A DNA stretch of 64,000 bases, taken from the NCBI GenBank assembly GCA_963851085.1, contig CAWKNX010000013.1, positions 124,001-188,000 of the forward strand. The letters run 5' to 3'. A program made the position numbers and the translations under genes. Source of the stretch: DATFVJ01 sp963851085 (GTDB lineage Bacteria > Actinomycetota > Actinomycetes > Streptosporangiales > Streptosporangiaceae). A model generated the notes under the pieces. That model did not search any database and had not been told where the DNA came from. It saw nothing but the letters and a program-made list of their open reading frames with translations. Shown one piece after another: positions 1 to 8,966 of the stretch (position 1 is its first letter; every line of letters begins with the position of its first letter).

Positions 1-103
1 CGGCGATCTTCGCGAACTCGCCGGCCCGGTCAGTGAGAGCCTGGCGGAACTTGGCGGTGTCGCCCTGGAATTTCCCGATGACCAATACACTCACGGTCTG
101 CAT
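1..103 (-). CDS. Partial hypothetical protein (N-terminus only)
   Basis: Only the first 34 codons are inside the window; the gene runs off the left edge. It starts MQTVSVLVIGKFQGDTAKF, preceded by a purine-rich GGTGGGGGG stretch directly before the ATG. The opening beta-strand followed by a helix that begins KFRQAL looks like the start of a small ferredoxin-like alpha/beta-barrel protein (antibiotic-monooxygenase or DUF1330 type), but too little is visible to assign a family. Confidence 0.5.
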   Translation of the reverse strand, partial: MQTVSVLVIGKFQGDTAKFRQALTDRAGEFAKIA

Positions 104-190
104 CCCCCCACCTTGAGTCCTGCGCACCTGAAAGGCCCGCAGCTTCCAGCAGGGATACGTCACCGGGATGGGCAGCGGATCACCTGCACT

Positions 191-1057
191 TCAGTCGAGC
201 GCGAGTGCCGCGGCCGCGGCCAGCACCCCGGCGGCCCGGCCGGGGTCGCCGGTGACGTGCAGGTCGAGGTCGGCGGGAGTGACCCGGTTGGCGGCCAGCC
301 GGCAGAAACCGACCGCCTCGGTGACGATGCGGATGCGGACAGGATCGGCCGCGCCCTCGCCGAGCGCGACGTCCCACGTGCCGCCGCCTGGCCCGGTGAG
401 CACCAGCCGCACGTTGATGGATTCGTGCAGGCCGGTGCGGGTCGCGCCATGCGGCAGCAGCCGGGCCGCGAGCTCGGACATCAGGCGCAGCGTCGACGCG
501 TCAGGTACCGATGCGGGCAGCCCGGCCGCCCGGCGGATGTCGTTGTCGTGCGTCCACAGCTCGAACGCCCGGACAACGAGCAACGCGCCAAGCGGAAGCC
601 GCATGCCGTGCACCGCGACCTCGCGGTCGAGGTCGCCGAAGGCGTGGACCAGGCTGAGCGTGCGGTCGGCCGCGCGGCGCCACTCGGTACGGGTCTGAGC
701 AGGAGGGCGCCCGGCCTGGCGGGCCGCCGCGGGCTGGGTCGACTCGACGTGGTCCGCCTCGGCCACCGCCGGGTCGCCGGACAGGCAGCGGTGCACGTCA
801 TCCTCGACACCGATCAGATGACCAACCAGAGCCTGCACGTCCAGGCCACGGATAACCGGCGTCAACCAGTCTTGGTCGCCCAGCGTGCACAGCAGCCGGT
901 AAAGCGCATCGGCAGCGCGGCTGAACGCCTCGGTCGGACAGATCTGGGTGGCATCGGGCGTGGGGCGCCCGGCCTCCCGCGCCTGCCGGGCGGCGTCAAG
1001 GACACGCCCGCGCAGATCAGCGGGCAGCGCCATCGGTGCACGCCCGTGTGCCGTCAT
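191..1057 (-). CDS. Maleylpyruvate isomerase-fold (mycothiol-dependent/DinB-like) protein
   Basis: 288 aa. The N-terminal half has the helical pattern of the MDMPI_N/DinB fold: a segment around residues 55-85 (QDWLTPVIRGLDVQALVGHL, then ED-VHR) carries the metal-ligand-type histidines, and a second motif, LVHAFGDLDREVAVHGMRL, lies near residues 135-155. Known members are mycothiol-dependent isomerases or transferases, but many actinomycete copies sit beside an ECF sigma factor and may sense or modulate it. The ATG overlaps the stop of the upstream sigma gene (ATGA), so the two are translationally coupled. That coupling supports a regulatory partnership with the sigma factor (inference). It could equally be a plain detoxification enzyme. 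Confidence 0.75.
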   Translation of the reverse strand: MTAHGRAPMALPADLRGRVLDAARQAREAGRPTPDATQICPTEAFSRAADALYRLLCTLGDQDWLTPVIRGLDVQALVGHLIGVEDDVHRCLSGDPAVAEADHVESTQPAAARQAGRPPAQTRTEWRRAADRTLSLVHAFGDLDREVAVHGMRLPLGALLVVRAFELWTHDNDIRRAAGLPASVPDASTLRLMSELAARLLPHGATRTGLHESINVRLVLTGPGGGTWDVALGEGAADPVRIRIVTEAVGFCRLAANRVTPADLDLHVTGDPGRAAGVLAAAAALALD

Positions 1058-1665
1058 GACGACTCCAGCAGCTGCCGGTCAAGCACGGATTCCAGCTTGG
1101 CCAGCGCAAGTCTGAGCCGCGACTTGGCGGTACCCTCCGGGATGCCGGCCGCGAGCGCGACCTCACGGCAGGTCAGCCCCTGGAAGTAGGCGAGCTCGAC
1201 GACGCGGCGCTGATCGCTGGGGAGCAGGCGGACCGCGTCCCGCACCACACAGGCGGCGTCCGCGGCCGTCACCGCCTCGCATGGAGACGGGTGCCGCGGC
1301 AGGGGGGTCAGCCGGTGGTGCCGCTCCTGCCGCGCGACGCGGCGAAGTTCGCTGCGCACCAGATCCACCGCGCGATGCCGGGCCAGCACGATGAGGTAGG
1401 TGCGCAGCGTCCCTGCGGTCGGGTCATACCGGCCGGGATGGCTCCACAGCTCGACGAATACGTCCTGCACGACGTCCTGCGCGGCGGTGGCGTCCCCGAG
1501 AACACGCACCGCGGCGCCGTACACGGCCGGCGCGAGGCGGTCGAACACCTCAGCGAGAGCGTGGTCGTCTCCGGCCGCCAGGCGCACCCCGAGCAGCGCG
1601 TCCGTCCCCCCCACACCCTGGACGCTAGCGCGGCCCGCAGACACTGTGCAACGCTCCGGCGCCAT
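1054..1665 (-). CDS. ECF-type RNA polymerase sigma factor
   Basis: About 203 aa from the ATG chosen here (MAPERCTV). The reading frame is open to 1842, so the start is uncertain; a GTG a few codons inside is also possible. Sigma region 2 is visible as DATAAQDVVQDVFVELWSHPGRYDP followed by LRTYLIVLARHRAVDLVRSE. Region 4 is RLLPSDQRRVVELAYFQG followed by the helix-turn-helix CREVALAAGIPEGTAKSRLR. Region 3 is absent, as in all ECF sigmas. Its stop overlaps the start of the MDMPI-fold gene, which takes the place usually held by an anti-sigma gene. No autoregulated promoter could be read with confidence. Confidence 0.88.
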   Translation of the reverse strand: MAPERCTVSAGRASVQGVGGTDALLGVRLAAGDDHALAEVFDRLAPAVYGAAVRVLGDATAAQDVVQDVFVELWSHPGRYDPTAGTLRTYLIVLARHRAVDLVRSELRRVARQERHHRLTPLPRHPSPCEAVTAADAACVVRDAVRLLPSDQRRVVELAYFQGLTCREVALAAGIPEGTAKSRLRLALAKLESVLDRQLLESS

Positions 1666-2280
1666 CCGATCCGTGACCGAACCGTCCGGGCACAGCTGGT
1701 AAAGCGTCACGGGCACCGTGCCTCCTACGCAATGGACGCCACCGGGGATACGTCGCCGCGCCTGGGACTGGATCAGTTTCCGCTCGCTGGGCCCGCTGAA
1801 GGCCCCGGGGCCGCGTCGGCGCGCGCCGGGACGAACCGTCACCGCCGCCGCGGGCGACCGGATTGATACCGAACGGCTGCGCTGCCGGACGCCACTTTGG
1901 CACCAGCCTCGCCAGCGTGGCGGAACCGGTCAGCATCAGATCCGCCGTTGTATCCGGCGGTGCACGCGGGATCCCGGTGAACGATTGAACGTGGGAAGAT
2001 CGCCGCCGACCTCGATCGGGGCAAGCCCCTGACGGCCCGCGCGCCCAGGCTCACCTGACGGCTTGGGACGGCGTGGCCGCGACGACCGCCAAGCGAGCCG
2101 GGCGATCCCCGCGACGAGGCTGATCACGACCGTAATTCCAACCTTGTCGGCTCCTCAGCGCCTGATCGTGGACAGGGCGCCAACGGATTGGTGTACCTGG
2201 CGGCTGTCCCCCGGTCGGCGGCGCCGCGGCGCCACTTCTAGCCATCAGGGAGATCCGGCCGCCGTCAGATACGTCAGGGG

Positions 2281-2390
2281 CCGCCCAGATACCTGAGCTG
2301 CCTTGTCCGGGTGCCGCGCTGAACGCGCGGCGCCCGGACAAGGACTGGCCGTCAGGCGCGTCGTATTCGGCCGATGATGTATCTGGGCGG
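2281..2390. repeat. Nested inverted repeat, MITE-like or regulatory
   Basis: Perfect 12-bp outer arms CCGCCCAGATAC (2281-2292) and GTATCTGGGCGG (2379-2390) enclose a strong inner hairpin with 19-bp arms (2301-2319 and 2325-2343, one mismatch) and a 5-nt loop. The rest of the 1843-2458 gap, between the sigma gene and the protease gene, shows no gene. The element ends about 70 bp before the protease start, so it could be a small mobile element, a terminator or a control element. Confidence 0.6.
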
Positions 2391-2458
2391 CTGATGCGAT
2401 CACTTACCGGTTGGCGGCAGCAGCCGCAGACGAAGCGCGCGCACACCTGGAGGCACTC

Positions 2459-3391
2459 ATGACCACGGACACCGAGTACCGCGTCCACACCGTCGAGGAT
2501 GGCGCCAGGAAGATCGGCCTCTTCGACGCGAGCGGGAAGAAGACCGGGCACGGGATCATCGCGTGGCTCTCGGCGCCCAGGTACGAGATGGCGCCCGCGC
2601 CGCCGTGGCGGCAGGTTCGCCGGCGGCCGGTGATCGCGCTGCTCGACAGCGGGGTCCAGGAGCACGGCTGGCTGCCTGAACCGGCCGACGGCCAGCCGTT
2701 CTGCATCGACGCCGCGGACAGGTACGGCTGGGAACCGCCGGTGCCGATCCCGACGCTGCCGGAAGAAGACTTCGGCAGTCACTGGGGCCACGCCACGTTT
2801 CTCGCCGGGCTGATCCGCCTGGCGGCGCCCGACGCCCAGGTCCTGTCCATGCGCGTGATGAGCAGCATGGGAGAGGTCATCGAGAAGAACGTCGTCGCGG
2901 CGCTGACCTGGCTGGCAACCCACGCCTCTGACGTCGGGATCCCCGACGTGGTGCTGATGGCCTTCGGGCGCCAGGCGGACGCCGTCGACGGCGGCCTGGT
3001 GAAGGTCAGGACGGCCGCCCAGACCCTGGCGGACCTCGGGGTAAAGATCGTCGCCTCGGCAGGCAACCAGGGCTCAGAACGCCCGGTCTACCCCGCCGCC
3101 TTCGCCGGCGACCCGAAGCCCTCCGTGGTGAGCGTCGGTACGCGTGTCTCTGGAACCGAGCGTGCGCCCTACAGCAACTACGGTGTGTGGGTGCGGGCGT
3201 GGCGGGAAGGCACGAACGTCGTCAGCATCATGCCGCTGCTGACGGAGTACATGGACGGCGGCACGGCCCTGGTCACTGGCAGCGGGTACGCGTACTGGAG
3301 TGGTACCTCGTTCGCCGCGGCGACCTATGCTGGCACGCTTGCGCAGCAGGTGATGGCCGAGCCACTCCCGGCCCAGGTCGCCGCCCCGTAG
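2459..3391 (+). CDS. Subtilisin-like (S8) serine protease, cytoplasmic
   Basis: 310 aa. The complete S8 catalytic triad is readable: Asp63 in VIALLDSG, His111 in GHATFLAG and Ser284 in SGTSFAA, with the oxyanion-region segment VASAGNQG between them. There is no signal peptide and no propeptide-like N-terminus, so it should act inside the cell, unlike typical secreted subtilisins. I chose the ATG at 2459 because GGAGG lies 5 bases before it; an in-frame TTG at 2411 has no such site. It is the first gene of a tight unit with an ECF sigma factor (1-bp gap), an unknown protein and a TPR-CHAT protease. The context suggests a protease acting in a signalling or effector cascade (inference). Substrate unknown. 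Confidence 0.9.
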   Translation: MTTDTEYRVHTVEDGARKIGLFDASGKKTGHGIIAWLSAPRYEMAPAPPWRQVRRRPVIALLDSGVQEHGWLPEPADGQPFCIDAADRYGWEPPVPIPTLPEEDFGSHWGHATFLAGLIRLAAPDAQVLSMRVMSSMGEVIEKNVVAALTWLATHASDVGIPDVVLMAFGRQADAVDGGLVKVRTAAQTLADLGVKIVASAGNQGSERPVYPAAFAGDPKPSVVSVGTRVSGTERAPYSNYGVWVRAWREGTNVVSIMPLLTEYMDGGTALVTGSGYAYWSGTSFAAATYAGTLAQQVMAEPLPAQVAAP

Positions 3392-3392
3392 C

Positions 3393-4004
3393 ATGACTAC
3401 CGTGACGCTCGACGCCGACCAGGCCGAGGTCGGCTGGGCCGACCGTGCGACCCGCATCGGCGCCTGCCTCGAACGCGCAAGAAACGGCGAGCGCGCCGCG
3501 CTCGGCGAGATCGTCCGCGAGCTCAACCCGCTGCTGTGGCACGTGGCGCGGGCGCAGGGCCTCGCGGCGCCCGAAGCCGCCGATGTCGTCCAGACCACGT
3601 GGCTTGAACTGCTGCGCCGGCTGCACGACATCCGGTCTCCGCAGGCACTGACGGCGTGGCTGATCACCACGACCCGCCGCGAGGCGTGGCGGGTTCGGGA
3701 ACTGGCCCGCCGCAGGGCCACCGAGGGCGTGGCGGCGCTTGAGTCGGTGCCTGATCCTGACCCCGAGCCGGACGAGCGGCTGCTGTCCGCCGAACGGGAC
3801 CGGATCCTGTGGCTGCACTTCCAGCGGCTGCCGCCGCGCTGCCGCAGCCTCCTGCGCATCGTCGCGCACGCCGACCGGCCCGACTACACGGCGGTGGCCG
3901 AGGCGCTGGGCATGCCCCGCGGCAGCATCGGCCCCACCCGTGGCCGGTGCCTGGCAAAGCTGCGCGAGATGCTGCTGGACGACGCCAGCTGGAGCGCGTC
4001 ATGA
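3393..4004 (+). CDS. ECF-type RNA polymerase sigma factor
   Basis: 203 aa. Region 2 reads ELNPLLWHVARAQGLAAPEA followed by DVVQTTWLELLRRLHDI and TAWLITTTRREAWRV. Region 4 reads RLPPRCRSLLRIVAHA followed by YTAVAEALGMPRGSIGPTRG, an HTH. Its ATG lies 1 base after the protease stop without a clear ribosome site, so it is probably translated by coupling. Its own TGA overlaps the ATG of the next gene. A sigma factor embedded between two protease genes is consistent with regulated expression of the module or with proteolytic control of the sigma factor itself; which one cannot be seen. Confidence 0.88.
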   Translation: MTTVTLDADQAEVGWADRATRIGACLERARNGERAALGEIVRELNPLLWHVARAQGLAAPEAADVVQTTWLELLRRLHDIRSPQALTAWLITTTRREAWRVRELARRRATEGVAALESVPDPDPEPDERLLSAERDRILWLHFQRLPPRCRSLLRIVAHADRPDYTAVAEALGMPRGSIGPTRGRCLAKLREMLLDDASWSAS

Positions 4005-4486
4005 CGGATTTTGCCGACCTTCCGCTCGACCGCGACGACCAGGCGGTTCTCGACCGGCTGGCGGCGGTCCACGTGCTGCTCGATCCGCCCCCCGCCGATC
4101 TTGACGAGCGTGTCTTGTTCGCGATCGCGCTCGACGATGTGGACGTGGAAGTGGCGCGGCTCAGCGAGGATCTGCTCGTCGGGTCCGGCGCGCGCGGGAG
4201 CGAACGCACCCGCACGATAACCTTCGACGCCGAGAGCCGCGCCGTGATGATCACCATCGTGGACCGTGCGGACGGCCTGGTCCGCCTCGACGGCTGGCTC
4301 GCGCCGGCCGCGGCGCTGCGGGTCGAGCTGCGGCTGCCCGAACCGGCGCCGTCTCGCGCCGTGACCTCGGACGAGGCGGGGCGCTTCGCCTTCGACGGGG
4401 TTCCGCACGGGCTGGCGCAGCTGCTGGTGCACCCGCCGGAGGGGGGCGCGGAGCCGCGCGTCGTGACGCCGTCCCTCGCCCTGTGA
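4001..4486 (+). CDS. Unknown protein of protease/sigma/CHAT unit
   Basis: 161 aa, starting MTDFADLPLDRDDQAVLDRL with an ATGA overlap with the sigma gene. The N-terminal ~50 residues are acidic and helical (PPPADLDERVLFAIALDDVD), resembling the start of short anti-sigma-like proteins, but no zinc motif and no transmembrane segment follow. The C-terminal ~90 residues are predicted beta-rich (RTITFDAESRAVMITIVD, then VRLDGWLAP, DEAGRFAFDGVPHG), the pattern of a carboxypeptidase-regulatory-like or transthyretin-like beta sandwich. Its position right after the sigma gene makes a sigma-binding role plausible, but this is inference; I do not recognise the family. Confidence 0.8.
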   Translation: MTDFADLPLDRDDQAVLDRLAAVHVLLDPPPADLDERVLFAIALDDVDVEVARLSEDLLVGSGARGSERTRTITFDAESRAVMITIVDRADGLVRLDGWLAPAAALRVELRLPEPAPSRAVTSDEAGRFAFDGVPHGLAQLLVHPPEGGAEPRVVTPSLAL

Positions 4487-4487
4487 C

Positions 4488-7046
4488 GTGACGGGGTCGC
4501 CGCTTGCCGACCGGGCCGCCCGGCTGCATGCGGCCGGGATGGCGGCCAGCGACAATGGCCGGCCCGCAACCGCGGTACGCCAGTTGCGCGCCGGGTTGCG
4601 GCTGATCGGCCGCGATGCGGCCGACGATCCCGCCTTCGCCGAGATCCGCGGCCGGCTGCTGGTCAGCCTCGCCTGGGCCGAGTCGGAACGCGGCCGGGTC
4701 GATGTCGGCTTCCGGCTGCTCGACGAAGCCGAGCGGCACATCCCGCAGCGGCAGCGGCCGATCCTGCTCGCCCAGCGTGGCCTGCTGCTCAAGCGCAGTG
4801 GCCGCAACGAGCTGGCGCTGCGGCAATACGACGAGGCGGTGGCCCTGCTCACCGAGCAGTCCAACCCGCTGGACCTGGTCAAGGCGCTGAACAACCGCAG
4901 CCTCGTGCACCTGGAGGCCGACCACATCCGGCTGGCCCGGGCCGATCTCGACCGATGCGGGCGACTCGCAACCCGGCACGGATTTCCCGTCCAAGCGGCG
5001 CTCAGCAGGGTCAACCTCGGCTGCATGGACGTCCTGGCCGGCGACCTGCCGTCCGCCCTCCGCGCGTTCGCCGGGGCCCGGGCCGACTACGAGATGCTGG
5101 CGCCGGGCCGGCTCGCGAACCTCGCCGTGGAGCGGGCCCGCGCGCTCGTAGCGGCCGGCCTGTTCACCGAGGCCGACCGCGAACTTGCCGACGCTCTCGA
5201 GCAGGCAGCGAGTCAGCGGCTCAGCCACACGTACGCCGACGCGGTGCAGGTCCGCGCGGAAGCGGCCCTCCTCGCCGGCCGGGCGCAGGCCGCCGTGCAG
5301 TGGGCGCGGCTCGCCCAGACCCGGTTCCTCGGCCGCGGCAACACCCGCCGAGCGGCGCTCGCGTCGCTGCTCGAACTGCGCGCCGCCCTGGCCATGGCAG
5401 GCGAGGACGCGGCGGCGATCGCTGCCAGCGCACAGGCGCTCGCCGTCCGGCTCAGCCGGCTGGGGCTGCCGGAGGACGCGCGGGTTTGCGGCCTGGTCGC
5501 GGCCCGAGCGCTGGTCACGGCCGGCCAGACCAGCCGGGCTGAACGCATCGCGGCGCGATACGGGCCGCCGGGCCGCGTCGACTGCCTCGACACCCGCCTG
5601 CTGTGGCGGCTGGCGCGGGCCGAGCTCGCCACGGCCGGAGGGCGGCCCGCCGAGGCCTCCAGGCATCTCGTGGCCGGAATGGCCGCGCTGCACCGGCACC
5701 GCACCCAGTTCGGCTGCCTCGACCTGCAAACCGGCGCCGCCGTGCACGGGCAGGATCTCGGCCGCGCAGGGCTCGCCTCGGCGCTGGCCAGCCGGTCACC
5801 TGCCGCCGTGTACCGATGGTCGGAACGGGCCAGGGCCCAGGCGCTCCTGCTGCCGCCGGTACGGCCGCCGGAAGATCCCGCCGCCGCAGCAGCACTGGAA
5901 GAGCTGCGCCGGGCCCGGCACGCGCTGCGCGCGCGGGAGCTGGCCGGACAGCCGGCCAGCGGCCTGCGTACCCGCGTCGAGACGCTGCAGCGCACCGTCC
6001 GCGAGCATTCGTGGTCGACACCAGGCCAGCGCGGCGCCCCCGCACCAGTGCTCGCCCCGTTCGCCGCGGTCAGGGAAGGCCTGGGGGGCGCGGCCCTCGT
6101 TATCTACCTCCGGGATGGGCCTGAGCTGCGGGCGCTCGTCGTGGTCGAGGGGTCGGCGTCGCTGCTGCCGGTGGGCGGGTACGCCGCTGCGGAGGAGGCG
6201 GTGCTGCGGCTGCGCGCCGACCTCGACGCGCGGGCGGGCCGCGCGCTGCCTGGCCGGCTCGCCGACGCCGTCGCCGCCGCGACCCGGCGTGACGCCGCCA
6301 CGCTCGGCTCGGCCGCGCTCGATCCGCTCCTGGGCCACGTCGGCGACCGCGACCTGGTCGTGGTCCCGACCGGCGTCCTGACGACGGTGCCGTGGTCGGT
6401 CCTGCCCGCCTGCGCGGGACGGCCGGTCACGGTGGCCCCGTCTGCCACGGCCTGGCACAGTGCCACACACCGGCTCGCCGCGGTCCCCGAGCCCGGCGCG
6501 GGCTTGCCTGGTCAGCAGTGGGCTACCCTGCTGGTGGCCGGGCCAGGCAATGCCCGCGGCGACGCGGAGGTGCGGGCGATCGCCGCGCTCCACCCGGACG
6601 CGACGGTCCTCACCGGAGCAGCCGCGACACCGGCGGCCACCATTGCCGCGTTCGGGACGGCTGCCGTCGCCCACCTCGCCGCCCACGGCCAGCACCAGGC
6701 CGAGAACGCGCTGTTCTCGACCCTGGAACTGGCCGACGGGCCGTTGCTTGGCTATGACCTGCAACGGGTCGCCCGGACACCCTCGATGGTCGTGCTGTCC
6801 TCCTGCGACCTCGGGCTGACCGACATCCGGCCGGGCGACGAGACATTCGGAATGGTCACGGCCCTGCTGAACGCGGGCTCGGCGACCGTTGTCGCAAGCG
6901 TCGCCAGAGTCGCGGACAATACCGCGATGGCCACCATGGTCGCCTACCACCGGGCGGTCGCAGCCGGCCGGTCTCCAGCCGCTGCCCTCGCGGCAGCCCT
7001 GGAACCGGACACGACCGCCGGATTCGTCTGCTTCGGCGCCGGATGA
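4488..7046 (+). CDS. TPR-CHAT domain protein (caspase-like cysteine protease)
   Basis: 852 aa, GTG start 1 bp after the preceding stop. Residues ~10-480 are helical TPR-like repeats (for example FRLLDEAERHIPQRQRPILL and LKRSGRNELALRQYDEAVAL). The C-terminal ~300 residues form a CHAT domain: a beta strand (ALVIYLRDGPELRALVV), then VVPTGVLTTVPWSVLP, the catalytic His733 in LAAHGQ and the catalytic Cys773 in VVLSSCDLG, then a DETFGMVTALLNAGSATVVAS motif. CHAT domains are separase/caspase relatives; known prokaryotic ones cut partner proteins in defence and cell-death systems. Here the likely partners are the adjacent cytoplasmic S8 protease and the sigma factor. No membrane segments. Ligand and substrate unknown. 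Confidence 0.9.
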   Translation: MTGSPLADRAARLHAAGMAASDNGRPATAVRQLRAGLRLIGRDAADDPAFAEIRGRLLVSLAWAESERGRVDVGFRLLDEAERHIPQRQRPILLAQRGLLLKRSGRNELALRQYDEAVALLTEQSNPLDLVKALNNRSLVHLEADHIRLARADLDRCGRLATRHGFPVQAALSRVNLGCMDVLAGDLPSALRAFAGARADYEMLAPGRLANLAVERARALVAAGLFTEADRELADALEQAASQRLSHTYADAVQVRAEAALLAGRAQAAVQWARLAQTRFLGRGNTRRAALASLLELRAALAMAGEDAAAIAASAQALAVRLSRLGLPEDARVCGLVAARALVTAGQTSRAERIAARYGPPGRVDCLDTRLLWRLARAELATAGGRPAEASRHLVAGMAALHRHRTQFGCLDLQTGAAVHGQDLGRAGLASALASRSPAAVYRWSERARAQALLLPPVRPPEDPAAAAALEELRRARHALRARELAGQPASGLRTRVETLQRTVREHSWSTPGQRGAPAPVLAPFAAVREGLGGAALVIYLRDGPELRALVVVEGSASLLPVGGYAAAEEAVLRLRADLDARAGRALPGRLADAVAAATRRDAATLGSAALDPLLGHVGDRDLVVVPTGVLTTVPWSVLPACAGRPVTVAPSATAWHSATHRLAAVPEPGAGLPGQQWATLLVAGPGNARGDAEVRAIAALHPDATVLTGAAATPAATIAAFGTAAVAHLAAHGQHQAENALFSTLELADGPLLGYDLQRVARTPSMVVLSSCDLGLTDIRPGDETFGMVTALLNAGSATVVASVARVADNTAMATMVAYHRAVAAGRSPAAALAAALEPDTTAGFVCFGAG

Positions 7047-7265
7047 CTCAGCAAGCCAGCGGGACGGTCCTGGGCCCGGGCGGCTCGTAGAGCGCGAGAC
7101 GCCGGAATGGGGCGGAGCCAGCAGCGGCGGCTCCGAGTGTGCGGGCCGGTGGGCCGCGTCAGCGGTCCGGGTCAGCCTTACCATCCGCGTCGCCCGGCGC
7201 GTGCAGCCCCGCGTGCCGCCGACTGCCATACCACCCGATCCATGTCCCGCCGTAGGCTCTGCGCC

Positions 7266-7868
7266 ATGCGCGCGATCACCTGGATCAAAGAACGCGGTGC
7301 CGAGTTCGCCGAGGTGAGCCTGGGCGACACCTACCTGCGGGCGGCTGGCGTGGCGGTCGGCGCCGCCCCACTGCCGTACCGGCTGGACTACGAACTGGAT
7401 TGCGTGGACGGTTTCGTCACCCGCAGACTGCTCGTCCGGACTCAGGGTGCGACCTGGAGCCGCCGTCTGCTGCTGTCACGCGACCCGCAGGGTTTGTGGA
7501 GCATCGAGGCAAGCGCCGAGGGGGAGGCAGACCTGCCGGAGCCTGGCGGTGATCCAGCTGCATTCGCCGCCGCCCTCGACTGTGATCTCGGCGAGTGCCC
7601 GGTCACGAACACGATGCCGGTCCTGCGGCACGGGCTGCTGCGTGGCGGCGCGCCACGCGACTTCGTCATGGCCTGGGTCAGCGTGCCCGACCTGTCGGTC
7701 AGCCCAGCAGAGCAGAAGTACACCTTCGTGGGCCCTCCGGCAGCCGCCGAAGGCCCGCAGGCTGGCACCGCGGTGATCCGCTTTCAGAGCGGGACCTTCG
7801 CCGCGGACGTGGTATTCGACGACGACGGCCTGGTCGTCGACTACCCCGGCATCGGCAGACGGGCCTGA
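7266..7868 (+). CDS. Putative glycolipid-binding domain protein
   Basis: 200 aa, starting MRAITWIKERGAEFAEV. The pattern of an early ITW motif, LDYELDCVDGFVTRRLLVR, then WSRRLLLSRDPQGLWSI and DLGECPVTNTMPVLRHGLL, is that of the putative glycolipid-binding family (PF06475), cytoplasmic beta-barrel proteins of unknown substrate in actinomycetes and proteobacteria. There is no signal peptide. It is separated from the CHAT gene by a 219-bp gap in which I see no gene, and it is probably an independent transcription unit. The family name is historical; no binding function can be deduced here. Confidence 0.75.
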   Translation: MRAITWIKERGAEFAEVSLGDTYLRAAGVAVGAAPLPYRLDYELDCVDGFVTRRLLVRTQGATWSRRLLLSRDPQGLWSIEASAEGEADLPEPGGDPAAFAAALDCDLGECPVTNTMPVLRHGLLRGGAPRDFVMAWVSVPDLSVSPAEQKYTFVGPPAAAEGPQAGTAVIRFQSGTFAADVVFDDDGLVVDYPGIGRRA

Positions 7869-7890
7869 TCAGGAGCGAGACTGGGCGTGC

Positions 7891-8322
7891 TCAGGTATGC
7901 CGCCTCGCCAGCGCCCGGCGCAGCGCGTCCACCTGGCCGTGCACCGAACAAGGAGCGAGGAGCGGGACGCATCCCTCGGGGATCGCCTCCAGGTTCCCGT
8001 CCTCATCGCGGCGCTGCTCGGCCACCACCGGTATGTCCGGATGCTCCCGGCGTATGGCCGCTGCGACGCCGAGCCCGCTGCCGAGCCCGTGCAGCACAGC
8101 GTCGGCGCTGGCCAGCACCTCGCACTCCTGCCCCCGCAGCAATGGGCAGTCCTCGGGGGTACTCCCCGGCCCGGAGCAGTAGGCGACGTCAAACCCCGCC
8201 TCTTTGAACATCGAGAAGTCTGAGATGGCGAGAGCGGCGTGGTCATCCTCGACGAGCACCCGGGGACGGTCAAAGGCTCCGCCCGGTGAGTACCACGCCC
8301 TCCTGGGCACCCGTTGTTTCAT
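7891..8322 (-). CDS. Receiver-like hypothetical protein
   Basis: 143 aa from the ATG with GGGAGG seven bases upstream (MKQRVPRRAWYSPGG). The core RVLVEDDHAALAISDFSMFKEAGFDVAYC followed by EVLASADAVLHGLG and HPDIPVVAEQ resembles an alpha/beta receiver fold. The acidic pocket is only partly present (EDD at the first strand), and the usual phosphoacceptor position after the third strand reads ADAVLHG, so phosphorylation is unclear. It has no DNA-binding domain. It may be a stand-alone pseudo-receiver. Convergent with the preceding gene. Confidence 0.6.
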   Translation of the reverse strand: MKQRVPRRAWYSPGGAFDRPRVLVEDDHAALAISDFSMFKEAGFDVAYCSGPGSTPEDCPLLRGQECEVLASADAVLHGLGSGLGVAAAIRREHPDIPVVAEQRRDEDGNLEAIPEGCVPLLAPCSVHGQVDALRRALARRHT

Positions 8323-8572
8323 CGGTCCTCCCTGCAACATGTCCAGTAAGCACGCGCCTGGAAGCGGCGGGTCAGAGTCTTTCGTCCCATCCCATAGGCA
8401 CGTTCGGCGCGCGTTTGGCCGGGCCCGGCCGGTCAAACCTCCGGGTCAGGCTCTCACCGGGATGACAGGGCCCATCGACTGGCTGTTCGCCAATGGGCGG
8501 TCGACACCTGGATCGGCCGCCACCGCGATCAGCTCACGACCAGATAATCGCGGAGTGGATAGCGTGGCAGCC

Positions 8573-8746
8573 ATGGCTGCTGGTGTGCCTTTGCCCACGC
8601 GGCTCTCGCAAGTGCTTGTTGCGTTCACGGTCGAGTTCTTTACCGACAACGGGTTCGAGCACCAGATGCCGCACCGCACGGCACGGGGCCCGGCCGCTCA
8701 CTCGGGCCGTGGCCCATGGCTGGTGTGGTCGAGGCACGCTGCATGA
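8573..8746 (+). pseudogene. Truncated N-terminus of a winged-helix regulator
   Basis: The frame from ATG 8573 reads MAAGVPLPTRLSQVLVAFTV, then EFF-DNGFEHQMPHRT and GPWLVWS before a stop. The LSQxLVAFTxE..NEFEH.MPHRT opening is, as I recall, that of actinomycete MarR/winged-helix-type proteins that are much longer and continue right after the PWLV motif. Here the frame leaves the family pattern at that point and ends, so this looks like a decayed fragment. The rest of 8323-9110 holds no convincing gene. A short frame ending at 8910 (HRLNVIINADLRYSFG) could be another C-terminal remnant, but I cannot place it. Confidence 0.45.
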
Positions 8747-8966
8747 TGGCGGAATGCCAACCCGGCCTGCCGTAAGGCCGATACGGACGGGGGCACCATG
8801 CGTCCGCTCCGCAGCCGCACGAAGTCACAGGCGCCACCCGCCTGGGCCATGTACGAGGCCACCGTCTCAACGTCATCATCAACGCGGACCTGCGCTACTC
8901 GTTCGGGTAGTGACGGCAGCCGGATAACTTGGGCGGACCGGGTGCCGAGCAGGGAAGCAGGGAGGG

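Noticed and set aside
5796..7229. Long minus-strand frames opposite the CHAT gene
   Set aside because: Antisense shadows of a GC-rich gene, without a ribosome site or recognisable domain.
8830..8910. Short frame ending HRLNVIINADLRYSFG
   Set aside because: It could be the C-terminal scrap of a gene, but there is no start, ribosome site or recognised family.
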